A stretch of 36,357 nt of DNA from Syntrophobacteraceae bacterium (GCA_013314815.1 JABUEY010000030.1:1-36357), one strand, 5' to 3'. Positions 1-10,780 are shown, counted from the stretch's first letter. A program made the numbers and translations. The notes: generated by a model from the sequence alone, not told the origin.

Positions 1-2770
1 TCTCATAACACCTTCCACAGATGGCAGGATGATCGGCTACCAGACCTACGGTATCCGTCTTCACCCAGCAGCGCTCGCACTTTCCTCCCGATGCGGGTTC
101 CACGGCCACCCGCAGGCCGGGAATATCCACGCCTTCGGTTGCATCGGGCATGTCCGCCGCACGACCCAGGGCTACCTGGGAAACGATCAAAACGGTGCGC
201 AAAAGTTCCTCCTGGCCGGCAAAATCCGCCTCCCAGTCCTCCGGCAGGCCTATCCTCACCCGCGCATCCAGGGGATGACCGATTATCTTTCCCTGGCGGG
301 CGACCTCGAGCACTCGCTGCACTTCTGCGCGAAGCAGCAGGATCTTCTGCCACCGCGCGTTCAAAACCTCGTCACCCAGAGCCGGATCCACTTCAGGGAA
401 CTGCATCTTGTGGACACTGTCCGACGGTGGGTAAGGAAGGTGATCCCAGGCTTCATCGGCGGTAAAGGAGAGAATGGGGGCCATGAGCTTCAACAGGGAA
501 GTCAGTATACTGTATAGGGCCGTCTGGGCCGAACGGCGATCCCGACTGTCCCTGGTCGAAATATAGAGGCGGTCCTTCAGGATATCGAGGTAGAAGGCGC
601 TGAGGTCGACCACGCAGTAGTTGTGAAACGCATGGTAGACTCGATGGAATTCAAAGCGGTCGTAAGCCTGGCGCACCTTTCGGATGAAAGCCTGGAGCTG
701 CTGCAGGGCAAACCGGTCGAGTTCGTCCATCTGCTCGATGGGCACGGCGTCCCTGGACGGGTCGAAGTCATAAAGGTTTCCGAGCAGGAAACGGCACGTG
801 TTGCGGATCCGCCGGTAAGCTTCACTCAGTCGTTTCAGGATGTCCGGAGATATGCGGATATCGTCCCGGTAGTCCTCGGCAGACACCCACAGCCGCAGGA
901 TTTCCGCCCCGTACTGCCGGATGATCTCCTCGGGAGCGATCACGTTACCCATGGACTTGGACATCTTGTATCCCTGACCGTCCACGACAAATCCGTGAGT
1001 GAGCACCGTTTTGTAGGGAGCCTTGTCCCGGGTGCCCACGGAAGTGAGGAGGGACGAATGGAACCAGCCCCGGTGCTGATCGCTGCCTTCGAGATAGAGG
1101 TCGGCGGGAGCCCTCAGGTAGGGTCTGGCTTCGAGAACCGCCGCGCAGGACACCCCCGAGTCGAACCATACATCGAGAATATCCATCTCCTTCTGAACAT
1201 TTCGGCCTCCACACCCCGGGCAGGACACTCCCGCGGGCAGCAGTTCCTCCGCGCTTCTTTCGAACCAGCAGTCGGCTCCTTCCTTTTCGAAAAGCGACAC
1301 GACGTGGTCGAAAATCTCGCTGCTCGATAGCAGCGTTCCGCAGTCTTTGCACGTAAACACCGTGATGGGGACTCCCCACGAACGCTGCCTGGATATGCAC
1401 CAATCCGGGCGATTGGCAATCATGTTGTAGATGCGGTCGCGCCCCCAGGCCGGAATCCACTCCACCCTGTCGATCCATTCGAGGGCCTTTCTTCTCAGAT
1501 CGTTCCGGTCCATGGAGATGAACCACTGTTCGGTGGCACGAAAGATCACCGGGTTCTTGCACCGCCAGCAATGAGGATAGCTGTGAGTGATTTTCTTTTC
1601 GAGAAGGAGCATTCCCAGCTCCCTCAGCCTGGCATTGATGTTGCTGTTGGCCTTGAATACGAACTGGCCGGCGAAGAAAGGCACATCGGCGGTAAAGCAT
1701 CCGTTGTCGTCCACGGGAGAATAGACGTCCAGCCCGTACTCGAGGGCCATGTCGTAGTCTTCGCGCCCATGACCGGGAGCCGTGTGCACGCAGCCGGTGC
1801 CGGCTTCAAGAGTTACATGGGAGCCGAGAATGATCAGGGAATCACGGTCGATGAATGGATGCCGGCACTTGAGGCCGTTGAGTTCGGACGCCGGCATCGA
1901 GCGCAAGACGGAGTATTCCTGCACTCCGAAGGTCTTCATGCAGTTTTCGAGGAGTCCTTCGGCGAGGATCCAGATTTCGCTGCCCACCGCAACCGCCACG
2001 TACGTGAAGTCCGGATGGAGGCTGATGGCCAGGTTGGCGGGCAAGGTCCAGGGAGTGGTCGTCCAGATGAGCACATGGACGTTCCTGCCCGAAAAATCGG
2101 GCAGCTTCGCCTGGCTGTCCGGGTGCATGGGAAACTTTACGTAAATGGACGGAGACGTATGATCGTGATATTCCACCTCGGCCTCGGCCAGCGCCGTACC
2201 GCAGCTCGAACACCAGTAGATGGGCTTCTTGCTGCGTATGACGCCTCCCTTTTCAAAGAAGCGGCCAAGTTCCCTCGCGATGTTCGCCTCGTAGTCATAG
2301 GACATGGTAAGATAAGGATTTTCCCATTCGCCGAGCACTCCCAGCCGCCTGAATTCATTGCGCTGGATGTCGATAAATCGTTCAGCATAGCGTCGGCAGT
2401 GCCTTCGAATCTCCACCTGGGCCATGCTCTTTTTCTTCTCGCCCAGTTCCTTGTCCACCTGGTGTTCGATGGGAAGCCCGTGACAGTCCCAGCCGGGGAC
2501 ATACACGGCGTTCATACCGCTCATCTGCCGACTCTTGACAATCATGTCCTTCAGGATCTTGTTCAGAGCCGTACCCAGGTGAATGTGGCCGTTGGCGTAG
2601 GGGGGGCCGTCGTGCAGTATATAGGCGGGGCGGTCCTTGCCCAGTTCACGGAGCTGATCATAAAGCCGCATCTTCTCCCACTTCTCCAGGATCTCGGGCT
2701 CCTTCTTCGAAAGGCTCGCCTTCATGGGAAACGCGGTTTGAGGCAGGTTCAACGTATTCTTGTAGTCCAT
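1..2770 (-). CDS. ileS: Isoleucyl-tRNA synthetase, C-terminal end cut by window edge
   Basis: The protein charges tRNA-Ile with isoleucine in the cytoplasm and edits misloaded valine. About 923 codons are visible from the ATG at 2768-2770, which follows a G-rich ribosome site (GGGGGGAG). The N-terminal class I signature appears as PYANGHIHLGTALNK, near residues 55-70. The KMSKS loop reads YKMSKSMGN at about residue 600, and the C-terminal zinc site reads KCERCW ... CGRC. All three lie in the same frame, so no frameshift is apparent. Bacterial IleS is about 930-940 residues, so only a handful of residues are missing beyond position 1. The gene stands alone after a 540-bp gap. I saw no T-box leader (no GGTGGNACCGCG-like motif). 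Identification is secure. Confidence 0.97.
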   Translation of the reverse strand, partial: MDYKNTLNLPQTAFPMKASLSKKEPEILEKWEKMRLYDQLRELGKDRPAYILHDGPPYANGHIHLGTALNKILKDMIVKSRQMSGMNAVYVPGWDCHGLPIEHQVDKELGEKKKSMAQVEIRRHCRRYAERFIDIQRNEFRRLGVLGEWENPYLTMSYDYEANIARELGRFFEKGGVIRSKKPIYWCSSCGTALAEAEVEYHDHTSPSIYVKFPMHPDSQAKLPDFSGRNVHVLIWTTTPWTLPANLAISLHPDFTYVAVAVGSEIWILAEGLLENCMKTFGVQEYSVLRSMPASELNGLKCRHPFIDRDSLIILGSHVTLEAGTGCVHTAPGHGREDYDMALEYGLDVYSPVDDNGCFTADVPFFAGQFVFKANSNINARLRELGMLLLEKKITHSYPHCWRCKNPVIFRATEQWFISMDRNDLRRKALEWIDRVEWIPAWGRDRIYNMIANRPDWCISRQRSWGVPITVFTCKDCGTLLSSSEIFDHVVSLFEKEGADCWFERSAEELLPAGVSCPGCGGRNVQKEMDILDVWFDSGVSCAAVLEARPYLRAPADLYLEGSDQHRGWFHSSLLTSVGTRDKAPYKTVLTHGFVVDGQGYKMSKSMGNVIAPEEIIRQYGAEILRLWVSAEDYRDDIRISPDILKRLSEAYRRIRNTCRFLLGNLYDFDPSRDAVPIEQMDELDRFALQQLQAFIRKVRQAYDRFEFHRVYHAFHNYCVVDLSAFYLDILKDRLYISTRDSRDRRSAQTALYSILTSLLKLMAPILSFTADEAWDHLPYPPSDSVHKMQFPEVDPALGDEVLNARWQKILLLRAEVQRVLEVARQGKIIGHPLDARVRIGLPEDWEADFAGQEELLRTVLIVSQVALGRAADMPDATEGVDIPGLRVAVEPASGGKCERCWVKTDTVGLVADHPAICGRCYE

Positions 2771-3040
2771 GCTGCTGCTCCCCCCTTGAGACAATCGCAA
2801 AGAAAAACTTGTGCAACCGGAGCCTAACCGGTCGACGCAGGCTCCAATCCATGACTGAAGCCGCTTTCGGGCCGTCCCGTTCCAGGTGTCGCCGCACCGG
2901 GTCTGACTGCAGGACGCCGGATCTGCAGCAGTCCGTCATCCAAACGAGTCCGGGATCGGCCGATCCGTGCACCGTACAGCCTCGGTGCCCAGCTTTTCAG
3001 GATGTTCGAAGACCCGTATAAGATCTTTACGGTTCATCCA

Positions 3041-3095
3041 TCTCCGGTGCTTTTCACGCAAAGGATCGATGGCATCACAGCGCCATTGCCTACCA
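3041..3095 (+). repeat. Dispersed intergenic repeat A, copy 1
   Basis: The stretch TTTTCACGCAAAGGATCGAT followed by GGCATCAC recurs, with a few changes, on the minus strand at about 10781-10841 and on the plus strand at about 29730-29775. All three copies are intergenic. The words before it (ATCTCCGGT) are shared with the copy near 10.8 kb. Confidence 0.7.
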
Positions 3096-3121
3096 CAACG
3101 CCATTCGACGTCACAACCTCG

Positions 3122-3139
3122 TTCCCGCAAAAGCGGGAA
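3122..3139. repeat. Small palindrome with AAAA loop
   Basis: TTCCCGC and GCGGGAA form perfect 7-bp arms around an AAAA loop. The same TTCCCGC/GCGGGAA core occurs in the larger palindrome at 10685-10717. It therefore looks like part of the repeat unit rather than a terminator; no T-run follows on either strand. Confidence 0.6.
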
Positions 3140-3311
3140 TCCAGTCCAGGTGCAGATCACGCAATAAAGATCTCTCCACCCGGCATTGGTTTGCTCCATC
3201 CACCTTGGCTTCCAGGCTCTTTGCCATTTCCTGAGCTGCTTTTTCCTGGGGATGGCATGGATCGACAGGCGAAACTTACTTAACACACCCCATTGACAAG
3301 TCAAGGATATT

Positions 3312-3356
3312 AAAAAAACCCTCCGTGTCCCCCGAATTCGGGGAACGCCGGAGGGT
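3312..3356 (-). terminator. Rho-independent terminator of groESL
   Basis: On the minus strand ACCCTCCG (3349-3356) pairs with CGGAGGGT (3318-3325), enclosing an inner CCCCGAATTCGGGG palindrome (3330-3343). A run of seven T residues (3312-3318) follows at once. It lies about 90 nt beyond the groL stop codon. Confidence 0.88.
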
Positions 3357-3447
3357 CACTATCGACTCGACAGCCCATTCAGCCGACTGGAGATCGACCG
3401 CCGGAGCGGTTCCGACACACGGCCGACGGCCTGATCACGCTTAACTT

Positions 3448-5097
<1,650 letters not shown>

Positions 5098-5145
5098 CTA
5101 GATTCTTGCATGGGTATTGGACATGATGAACTGCGCGGGGATTGG

Positions 5146-5436
5146 TTATTTTTCGACTATGGCGAGTATGTCGTCTTCGCGCATAATGAGAAGTTCTTCA
5201 CCCTCGACTTTGATATCCGTGCCGGCGTACTTGCCGAAAAGGACCCGATCTCCTGCCTTGACATCCAGGGGCCTCCTGCTGCCGTCCTCCATCACCTTGC
5301 CGTTTCCCACGGCAACGACTTCACCCTGAATGGGCTTTTCCTTTGCGGTGTCCGGAATGATGATCCCACCTGCGGTCTTCTGTTCTTCTTCGATGCGCTT
5401 GACCACCACGCGATCATTGAGAGGTCTGAGATTCAT
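5146..5436 (-). CDS. groS: Co-chaperonin GroES (10 kDa)
   Basis: GroES caps the GroEL chamber. The 96-residue protein begins [18 protein letters not shown], ends in [18 protein letters not shown]-like sequence, and contains the mobile-loop region [19 protein letters not shown] (about residues 16-34). An in-frame upstream extension to 5478 exists, but the ATG at 5436 has a proper AAAGGAG site 7 nt ahead and matches the family's usual start. It is the first gene of the operon. Confidence 0.98.
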   Translation of the reverse strand: MNLRPLNDRVVVKRIEEEQKTAGGIIIPDTAKEKPIQGEVVAVGNGKVMEDGSRRPLDVKAGDRVLFGKYAGTDIKVEGEELLIMREDDILAIVEK

Positions 5437-5509
5437 TGACTGACTCCTTTCCCTTGAAAAATGAATGTTGGTTCCCACGTGCGGTATCCCACAGGATTGG
5501 ATAATCCTA

Positions 5510-5536
5510 TTAGCACTCGCCTTCAGTGAGTGCTTA
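5510..5536 (-). promoter_or_regulatory. CIRCE operator (HrcA binding site)
   Basis: TTAGCACTC (5510-5518) and GAGTGCTTA (5528-5536) form the inverted repeat with the canonical 9-bp spacer; only one base departs from the TTAGCACTC-N9-GAGTGCTAA consensus. It overlaps the groES -10 box, so HrcA repression of groESL is expected. hrcA itself is not in this window. Confidence 0.93.
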
Positions 5537-5561
5537 TAATCACTTCGAGGTTACTTTGCAA
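5533..5561 (-). promoter_or_regulatory. sigma70-type promoter of groESL
   Basis: On the minus strand TTGCAA (5556-5561) and TATAAG (5533-5538) are separated by 17 bp. The -35 box lies inside the last codons of the upstream histidine kinase gene, and the -10 box overlaps the CIRCE arm. Confidence 0.75.
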
Positions 5562-7263
5562 GAGTTAATGTCGGGGTAAAAGGGAAAAAAAGTGAAAAGG
5601 TCGTACCAGAGGCTTCCTCGTGGTGTATCACCTCAATGCGCCCCCCCGCACGCTCCACAAGCTGGTACACAATGCTCAGCCCCAGCCCGGTGCCGTTCCC
5701 GCGCGTTGTGAAGAAGGGCTCGAAAAGCCGCAGCCGGTGTTCTTCCGCAATACCCGTACCGAAATCTCGGATATCGATACGGCATTCGCATTGGCCGGCC
5801 GATACGGTGATGAGGAGTACGCCGCCGTCGGGCATGGCTTCCAGTGCGTTGGTGAGCAGGTTCCAGAGGATCTGCCTGAAGTGGTGGGGATCGATATAGA
5901 AAACGGGACAGGACTGGAAAGCGGTATCGATCCGGTGCGATGTCGAAACACAGTTCCTGGCGCGCAGCAGTTCGATGACTTCCTGAATGATGCCGCAGGC
6001 AGCCACCTTCTCGACCTTTTCCGACCCGTGAGCCCCTCTTGCAAGCCACAGAAAGTCCGTTACCAGCTCGTTGATACGGTCGATCTCCCTGTGGATGATG
6101 TCCATGAGCTTCGACTGGGCGGGGTTCCAGTCCTGTTCCATGCGCAGCATCTGCACGGCGCCGCTCATCGCCGCCAGCGGGTTCTTGATCTCGTGGGTGA
6201 TCTCGGCGGCGATCTTACCCGCAAAGGCCATTCGATCCAGCCTCTTCAAATGTTCTTCCATGGTTTTGAAGGGAGTCAGATCTCGAAAAACAAACACCCA
6301 ACCCGCGAACTTCCTGTCACCGTTCATCAGAACGGAAACGGAGTATCCCAGGAAGAGCCTTTCGCCCGACGGTTTTTCATAGGGGACTTCGGTGCGGGGA
6401 GCCACGTTTCCGCCCTTCAAGGCACACAGTGCATCGCGCGGCCATTGCCGGGGATCCAGGCCCGGGAAGAAGGATTCGAACGGCCGCCCGGCCATCTCTT
6501 CGGCGGGCCTGCCCAGGATCTCCTGCGCAGTCGAGTTGACAAACAGAACCCTCGCATCGGGACCTACGGTGAGCAGTCCGCTGGTTATGCTGTTCACTAT
6601 GTGGCGATGCAAAACTTCGAGCTCATGCAGGTCCTTTCTGTTTTCCCTCAGTCTTTCCCCCGACTTCTGCAGTTCTTCTGCCAGGTATCCGCTCAGAAAG
6701 CCCACCAGGTAGAATCCCGCTATGTTCATAACGAGATGGTAAAGAAAAGTGCCGCTTTCTCGAAGACTTACAGAACTGGAGAGGACGTTGAGCGGGGAGA
6801 TCCATTCGAAGTACTGGAGATCGAGCATCAGACCGTAGGAGACGCTGCATGCCGACGAGATCAGGAGGCTTCCGCGGCGGTAGAGGAGCACGGCGGAACT
6901 GATGATGACGGGCATATAAAGGAGGGAGAAAGGGCTTTCGAGCCCGCCTGAGAGATAGATCAGGACTGTTACGGCTCCCACATCGAAAAAAAGCTGGACA
7001 TACGCGAATTTCACCATTTGCCGGATAAACCTGAGGCTGCAGGCGGCAACGATGGTGAACAGGAAAAGGATACAGGAGAAGAGGTACAGGGGGAGGAGAT
7101 GCGGCGAGAAAAGGTCTTCGCTGCGCCGGGCCTGCACCAGCAGGGTAAGGAAGAGGAAGAAGACGGCGAGGAGCAGGCGGCACAGGAGGAGCCCCTGCAG
7201 TTTCCGATCGAGGGGCGCCTCCCCTGTGATCAGGTCTTTTGTCAGGGCTCCATGCCGGAACAT
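5551..7263 (-). CDS. pilS: Membrane PAS-domain sensor histidine kinase, PilS-like
   Basis: This is an inner-membrane two-component kinase of about 570 residues. About six hydrophobic segments fill residues 24-200. A PAS domain follows at about 225-340 (HRHIVNSITSGLLTVGPDA...). The phosphoacceptor H-box is EITHEIKNPLAAMSGA (about 355-370). The ATPase domain has N-box LWNLLTNALEAMPDGG, G1 DFGTGI and G2 GTGLGLSIVY. It lies 1 nt after pilC, whose stop is followed by ATG at 7263; a second possible ATG at 7287 would overlap pilC. Its position after pilB and pilC suggests PilS, the sensor that controls pilin genes through PilR, but no response regulator is visible beside it. The general kinase call is firm; the pilus role is inferred from context. 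Confidence 0.85.
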   Translation of the reverse strand: MFRHGALTKDLITGEAPLDRKLQGLLLCRLLLAVFFLFLTLLVQARRSEDLFSPHLLPLYLFSCILFLFTIVAACSLRFIRQMVKFAYVQLFFDVGAVTVLIYLSGGLESPFSLLYMPVIISSAVLLYRRGSLLISSACSVSYGLMLDLQYFEWISPLNVLSSSVSLRESGTFLYHLVMNIAGFYLVGFLSGYLAEELQKSGERLRENRKDLHELEVLHRHIVNSITSGLLTVGPDARVLFVNSTAQEILGRPAEEMAGRPFESFFPGLDPRQWPRDALCALKGGNVAPRTEVPYEKPSGERLFLGYSVSVLMNGDRKFAGWVFVFRDLTPFKTMEEHLKRLDRMAFAGKIAAEITHEIKNPLAAMSGAVQMLRMEQDWNPAQSKLMDIIHREIDRINELVTDFLWLARGAHGSEKVEKVAACGIIQEVIELLRARNCVSTSHRIDTAFQSCPVFYIDPHHFRQILWNLLTNALEAMPDGGVLLITVSAGQCECRIDIRDFGTGIAEEHRLRLFEPFFTTRGNGTGLGLSIVYQLVERAGGRIEVIHHEEASGTTFSLFFPFTPTLTLAK

Positions 7264-7264
7264 C

Positions 7265-8482
7265 TCAATGCCCCCGGCCGACGACATCCGCGATCTGAAA
7301 GATGGGCAGGTACATGGCGATCAGCAGGCCGCCGACGGTGACTCCCAGGAAGACAATCAGCATGGGTTCGAGGAGCGATGTCAGGGCCTCGACGGCCGCA
7401 TCGACTTCCTCGTCGTAGAAGTCCGCAATCTTCCCGAGCATGGTATCGAGCTGTCCTGTGGCCTCCCCCACCGCGATCATCTGAGTCACCATGCCGGGGA
7501 ACACCCCGGTTTCAGCCAGAGGTTCCGCAACGGACCTTCCCTCGGAAATGGCCACCCGCGCGTGCAGGATGGCTCTTTCGATCACGGTGTTGCCCGAGGT
7601 CGCAGCTACGATATCCAGGCCGTCCAGGATTGGCACACCGCTTGCGAGCATGGTGCCCAGAGTCCTCGAGAACCTGGCGACGGCCACCTTGCGGATGAGC
7701 ATTCCGAAAACCGGGGCTCTCAGGAAGATCCTGTCGGTCAGATGCCTCCCCGCCGGGTTCTTCCGAAACTGCTTGAAAAGAACAAAACAGGCAACCAGGG
7801 CCAGAACAATCCAGTGAAAGTACATTTGGGCGAACTCGCTCACGCCCATGACGAACAGGGTCATGGCCGGCAGCTTTGCTCCCGCATCCCTGAAAAGCCC
7901 TGCAAATACAGGAATCACGTAGATGAGAATCACGGCCACCACCACGAAAGCTATGGTGACCACGATGGCGGGGTAGGTCATGGCTCCCTTGACCTTCTTC
8001 TTCAGCCTGGCCGCCTTTTCAATGTAGTTGGCCAGGCGCCCCAGGATGACATCCAGGATGCCGCCCACTTCGCCTGCGGCGACGAGGTTGACGAAGAGGA
8101 TGTCGAATGCCTTCGGGTGTTTTCTTATGGCATCCGACAGGGTCGCTCCTTCTTCCACGTCCCGTTTCACCCTGTTGATGATTCTTTTGAACGCCTGGTT
8201 TTCCTGCTGTTCCTGGAGGATGTCCAGGCACTGGACAAGAGGGAGGCCCGCATCGATCATGGTCGAAAACTGCCGGACGAAGATCACCAGGTCCTTTTCC
8301 CTGACCCGGCCCTGCAGTGCGGGAAAGTATTCCATCAGATCCCTGGGCTTGGCTCTTAGAGTCTTGACGCTCATATTCTTGCGCAGGATCATCTGGCGGG
8401 CAATCACCACATTGTCCGCCTCGATCTCCCCCTTCTGCTTCCTTCCGTTTCGATCTGTTCCCGTCCACACGTAAATAGGCAT
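7265..8482 (-). CDS. pilC: Type IV pilus inner-membrane platform protein PilC
   Basis: PilC/GspF proteins form the membrane platform on which the assembly ATPase acts. The 405-residue protein starts MPIYVWTGTDRNGRKQKGEIEA, the usual PilC opening. It has two T2SSF repeats, about 70-190 (VFVRQFSTMIDAGLPLVQCL) and 270-395 (ARFSRTLGTMLASGVPILDGL). Membrane segments are near 170-195, 220-240 and at the C-terminus (MLIVFLGVTVGGLLIAMYLP). A longer in-frame start exists at 8524, but the ATG at 8482 has an AGGAG site at good spacing. It sits 57 bp after pilB and directly before the kinase gene. It is more likely PilC than GspF because of this pairing with a MshEN-type PilB. Confidence 0.92.
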   Translation of the reverse strand: MPIYVWTGTDRNGRKQKGEIEADNVVIARQMILRKNMSVKTLRAKPRDLMEYFPALQGRVREKDLVIFVRQFSTMIDAGLPLVQCLDILQEQQENQAFKRIINRVKRDVEEGATLSDAIRKHPKAFDILFVNLVAAGEVGGILDVILGRLANYIEKAARLKKKVKGAMTYPAIVVTIAFVVVAVILIYVIPVFAGLFRDAGAKLPAMTLFVMGVSEFAQMYFHWIVLALVACFVLFKQFRKNPAGRHLTDRIFLRAPVFGMLIRKVAVARFSRTLGTMLASGVPILDGLDIVAATSGNTVIERAILHARVAISEGRSVAEPLAETGVFPGMVTQMIAVGEATGQLDTMLGKIADFYDEEVDAAVEALTSLLEPMLIVFLGVTVGGLLIAMYLPIFQIADVVGRGH

Positions 8483-8539
8483 AACGGACTCCTGTTCTTC
8501 TACGAATTCCGAACCCACATTCATTCAATGGTGAATACG

Positions 8540-10234
8540 CTAATCCCTGGCGGAAGACCGGATCACCTCTTCGACAGATGTGATTCCCGCCTTCAACTTG
8601 TTGATCCCGCTTCGCCTCAGCGTGATCATCCCGAGGCGTATCGATTCCTTCTTGATCTCGGCGGCAGACGCCCCCATGAGCACCAGTTCCCGGATCTGTT
8701 CGTGCATGGGCATCACTTCGTAAAGAGCCACTCGGCCGCGATATCCCGTATCGTTGCACACGGGACAGCCCTTGCCCTTGTAGCAGATGAAGGTGCCCAA
8801 CTCATCGTCCAGGACGCCCAGGTCGAGCAGGGTTTCAAGGGAGACGTCCTCTTCCTGGCGGCATTCGGTGCACACTCTCCGAACGAGCCTTTGAGCGAGA
8901 ACGAGGTTCACCGCCGAGGACACCAGGAAGGATTCGACTCCCATGTTCAGCAATCGATTGATGGTGCTGGGGGCGTCGTTGGTGTGCAGGGTGCTCAACA
9001 CCAGGTGACCGGTGAGAGCGGCCTTGACGGCGATTTCCGCCGTTTCGAAGTCCCTGATCTCACCCACCATGATGATATCCGGATCCTGCCGGAGAAATGA
9101 GCGCAGAGCGGCGGCAAAGTTCAGCCCGATGGCATCGTGAATCTGCACCTGGTTGATGCCCGTCAGGTTGTATTCGACGGGGTCCTCGCACGTGGAGATG
9201 TTGTGGCTGGTCTTGTTCAGCTCCGACAAGGCACTGTATAGGGTCGTTGTCTTGCCGCTTCCCGTGGGGCCGGTTACCAGCACCATTCCGAAAGGCAGAT
9301 AAATGGCTTCCCGGAACTGCCGGTACTGAAGTTCTTCGAACCCGAGCCTGGTCATATCGAGCTGAAGGCCGGACTTGTCGAGAAGCCTGAGAACCACCTT
9401 TTCGCCGAACAGGGTGGGCAGAACGGACACGCGAAAGTCCATCTCCCGTCCCTTGGCCTTCAACTTGATCCGGCCGTCCTGAGGCATCCGGCGTTCGGCG
9501 ATATCGAGGCGACTCATGATCTTGAGGCGTGAAATGACGGCGTTCTTCAGCGCCAGCGGGGGCCTCATGATCTCGTATAGCACCCCGTCGATGCGCAACC
9601 TCACGCGCATGACCTTTTCATAGGGTTCGATATGGATATCGCTGGCCTGTTTGCGTATGGCATCCATAAGGATGAGGTTGACAAGCTTGACCACCGGCGC
9701 CTGTTCGGCAGCGTCCTCGAGAAAGGAGAGATCCATTTCCTCGGTGGTGTCCACCAGGTCGACATCCACCTCGTCCTTGAGCATGCCCAGGACATCCTCG
9801 AAGTCTTCGTCCGAGGCGTAGAACCGGCTGAGTGTTGACTTGATGCTGAATTCCGAGGCGACATGAACCTGGATATTCCTGCGCGTCAGGAAGCGCATGT
9901 CGTCTATGACGAACAGGTTGCCCGGGTCGGCCATCGCCACATTCAATGTATTGCCTATCAAACCGAAAGGTACGGCCTGGTACCTTTGAGCGATATCTGG
10001 AGGAATCAGGCCGATGGTGTCCCTGGAAACAGTCAACTTTGCAATGTTCACCTGCGGCAGGTTAAACTGCCGGGCAATGAATTCGACGAGTACTTCTTCC
10101 GTAATGAATCCAAGCTTGATGAGTACGGTGCCGATCCGCTCACCGGTGTGCTGCTGCTCTTCGAGAGCCTTGTTGAGCTGTTCCAGGTCGATCAGTCCTT
10201 CCTGAAGCAGGAGTTCCCCAATTTTCTTGGCCAC
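8540..10234 (-). CDS. pilB: Type IV pilus assembly ATPase PilB
   Basis: This cytoplasmic hexameric ATPase powers pilin polymerisation. The N-terminal MshEN domain occupies about residues 1-150; such domains can bind cyclic di-GMP in some members. The ATPase core has Walker [16 protein letters not shown] (about 322-336), Asp box EDPVEYNLTGINQVQ, Walker B DPDIIMVGEIRD (about 384-395) and His box LSTLHTNDAPSTI. The zinc tetracysteine CTEC ... CPVC is present near 455-493. The open frame extends to a TTG at 10261, but a GTG at 10234 lies 9 nt after GGAGGGA and gives the usual MAKKIGELL start. No pilT, pilM-Q or pilin gene is adjacent. GspE is the alternative, but the pilC and kinase neighbours favour PilB. 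Confidence 0.9.
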   Translation of the reverse strand: MAKKIGELLLQEGLIDLEQLNKALEEQQHTGERIGTVLIKLGFITEEVLVEFIARQFNLPQVNIAKLTVSRDTIGLIPPDIAQRYQAVPFGLIGNTLNVAMADPGNLFVIDDMRFLTRRNIQVHVASEFSIKSTLSRFYASDEDFEDVLGMLKDEVDVDLVDTTEEMDLSFLEDAAEQAPVVKLVNLILMDAIRKQASDIHIEPYEKVMRVRLRIDGVLYEIMRPPLALKNAVISRLKIMSRLDIAERRMPQDGRIKLKAKGREMDFRVSVLPTLFGEKVVLRLLDKSGLQLDMTRLGFEELQYRQFREAIYLPFGMVLVTGPTGSGKTTTLYSALSELNKTSHNISTCEDPVEYNLTGINQVQIHDAIGLNFAAALRSFLRQDPDIIMVGEIRDFETAEIAVKAALTGHLVLSTLHTNDAPSTINRLLNMGVESFLVSSAVNLVLAQRLVRRVCTECRQEEDVSLETLLDLGVLDDELGTFICYKGKGCPVCNDTGYRGRVALYEVMPMHEQIRELVLMGASAAEIKKESIRLGMITLRRSGINKLKAGITSVEEVIRSSARD

Positions 10235-10502
10235 CGGCAGTTGTCCCTCCAAGCCATCCAATGCAGGTCACAAAGCAGCTACTGTCTATAACGGATTCTT
10301 CCGTCCGATACTTTACGGCGCAGTTCGGCATGCCGGTGAGTTCCTTCGATGTGCCGGTCCGCTTACGGCCCCTCCACTTCTCGATCCACACGATCAGATT
10401 CCCGGAAAGAGGATACCGGTCTTTTTGAGTTTCAGTCCTTACGGAGCACACAGTGCCTTCTCGGTTCCCCTCAAGAATCGGGCCTCTTCCCGGCAGTTGC
10501 CC

Positions 10503-10622
10503 GGAACAGCTTCGGCTCTTGATAAATCTGTACCCGGACCCGGGAAAGCCAGATTTCCCGGGTTCCTTTCCGGTCGGACAAAGCTTCGGTTCTTCATAAT
10601 GGCGTACCCAGACAGTTGTCGG
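10503..10622 (+). repeat. Degenerate direct repeat B, two copies 74 bp apart
   Basis: Positions 10509-10539 and 10583-10613 match at 24 of 31 bases, both beginning GCTTCGG and ending with GTACCC, one base and GAC. The second copy continues into GACAGTTGTCGGACAA. That extended form recurs inverted at 29916-29946 upstream of clpX. Confidence 0.65.
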
Positions 10623-10664
10623 ACAAGAAAGCCAACCCCAATACACCCCCAACGATCTCATTTC

Positions 10665-10717
10665 CGACACAACGTCATACCGACACAACGTCATTCCCGC
10701 CGCGGGAATGACGTTGT
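10665..10717. repeat. Tandem 14-mer leading into a perfect 33-bp palindrome
   Basis: CGACACAACGTCAT occurs at 10665-10678 and again at 10681-10694. The second copy runs into a palindrome with perfect 16-bp arms, ACAACGTCATTCCCGC (10685-10700) and its complement (10702-10717), around a single base. The TTCCCGC/GCGGGAA core is shared with the palindrome at 3122-3139. Confidence 0.8.
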
Positions 10718-10780
10718 AATTATTGCGATACATGTGATTTTCGCGAGTATTCAGTTGGGATCTTCACGGAAACGACGCTG

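Larger units (their letters stand above)
2771..3311. other. Intergenic gap between groL terminator and ileS
   Basis: This 541-bp stretch has no convincing gene; the short open frames on both strands look random. It holds the ileS leader at its left end, where no clear promoter could be picked. It also holds a copy of the dispersed repeat (about 3041-3095) followed by a small palindrome (3122-3139). The rest has no structure I can recognise. Confidence 0.7.

Noticed and set aside
2771-3000. Possible T-box leader for ileS
   Set aside because: No GGTGGNACCGCG-like antiterminator sequence and no terminator hairpin were found on the minus strand.
5620-6951. 443-codon plus-strand frame across the kinase gene
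   Set aside because: The minus strand encodes a complete histidine kinase with ordered motifs; the plus frame resembles no known protein.
10503-10717. CRISPR-like array
   Set aside because: Only two degenerate copies of one repeat and a palindrome are present; there are no regular spacers and no cas genes.
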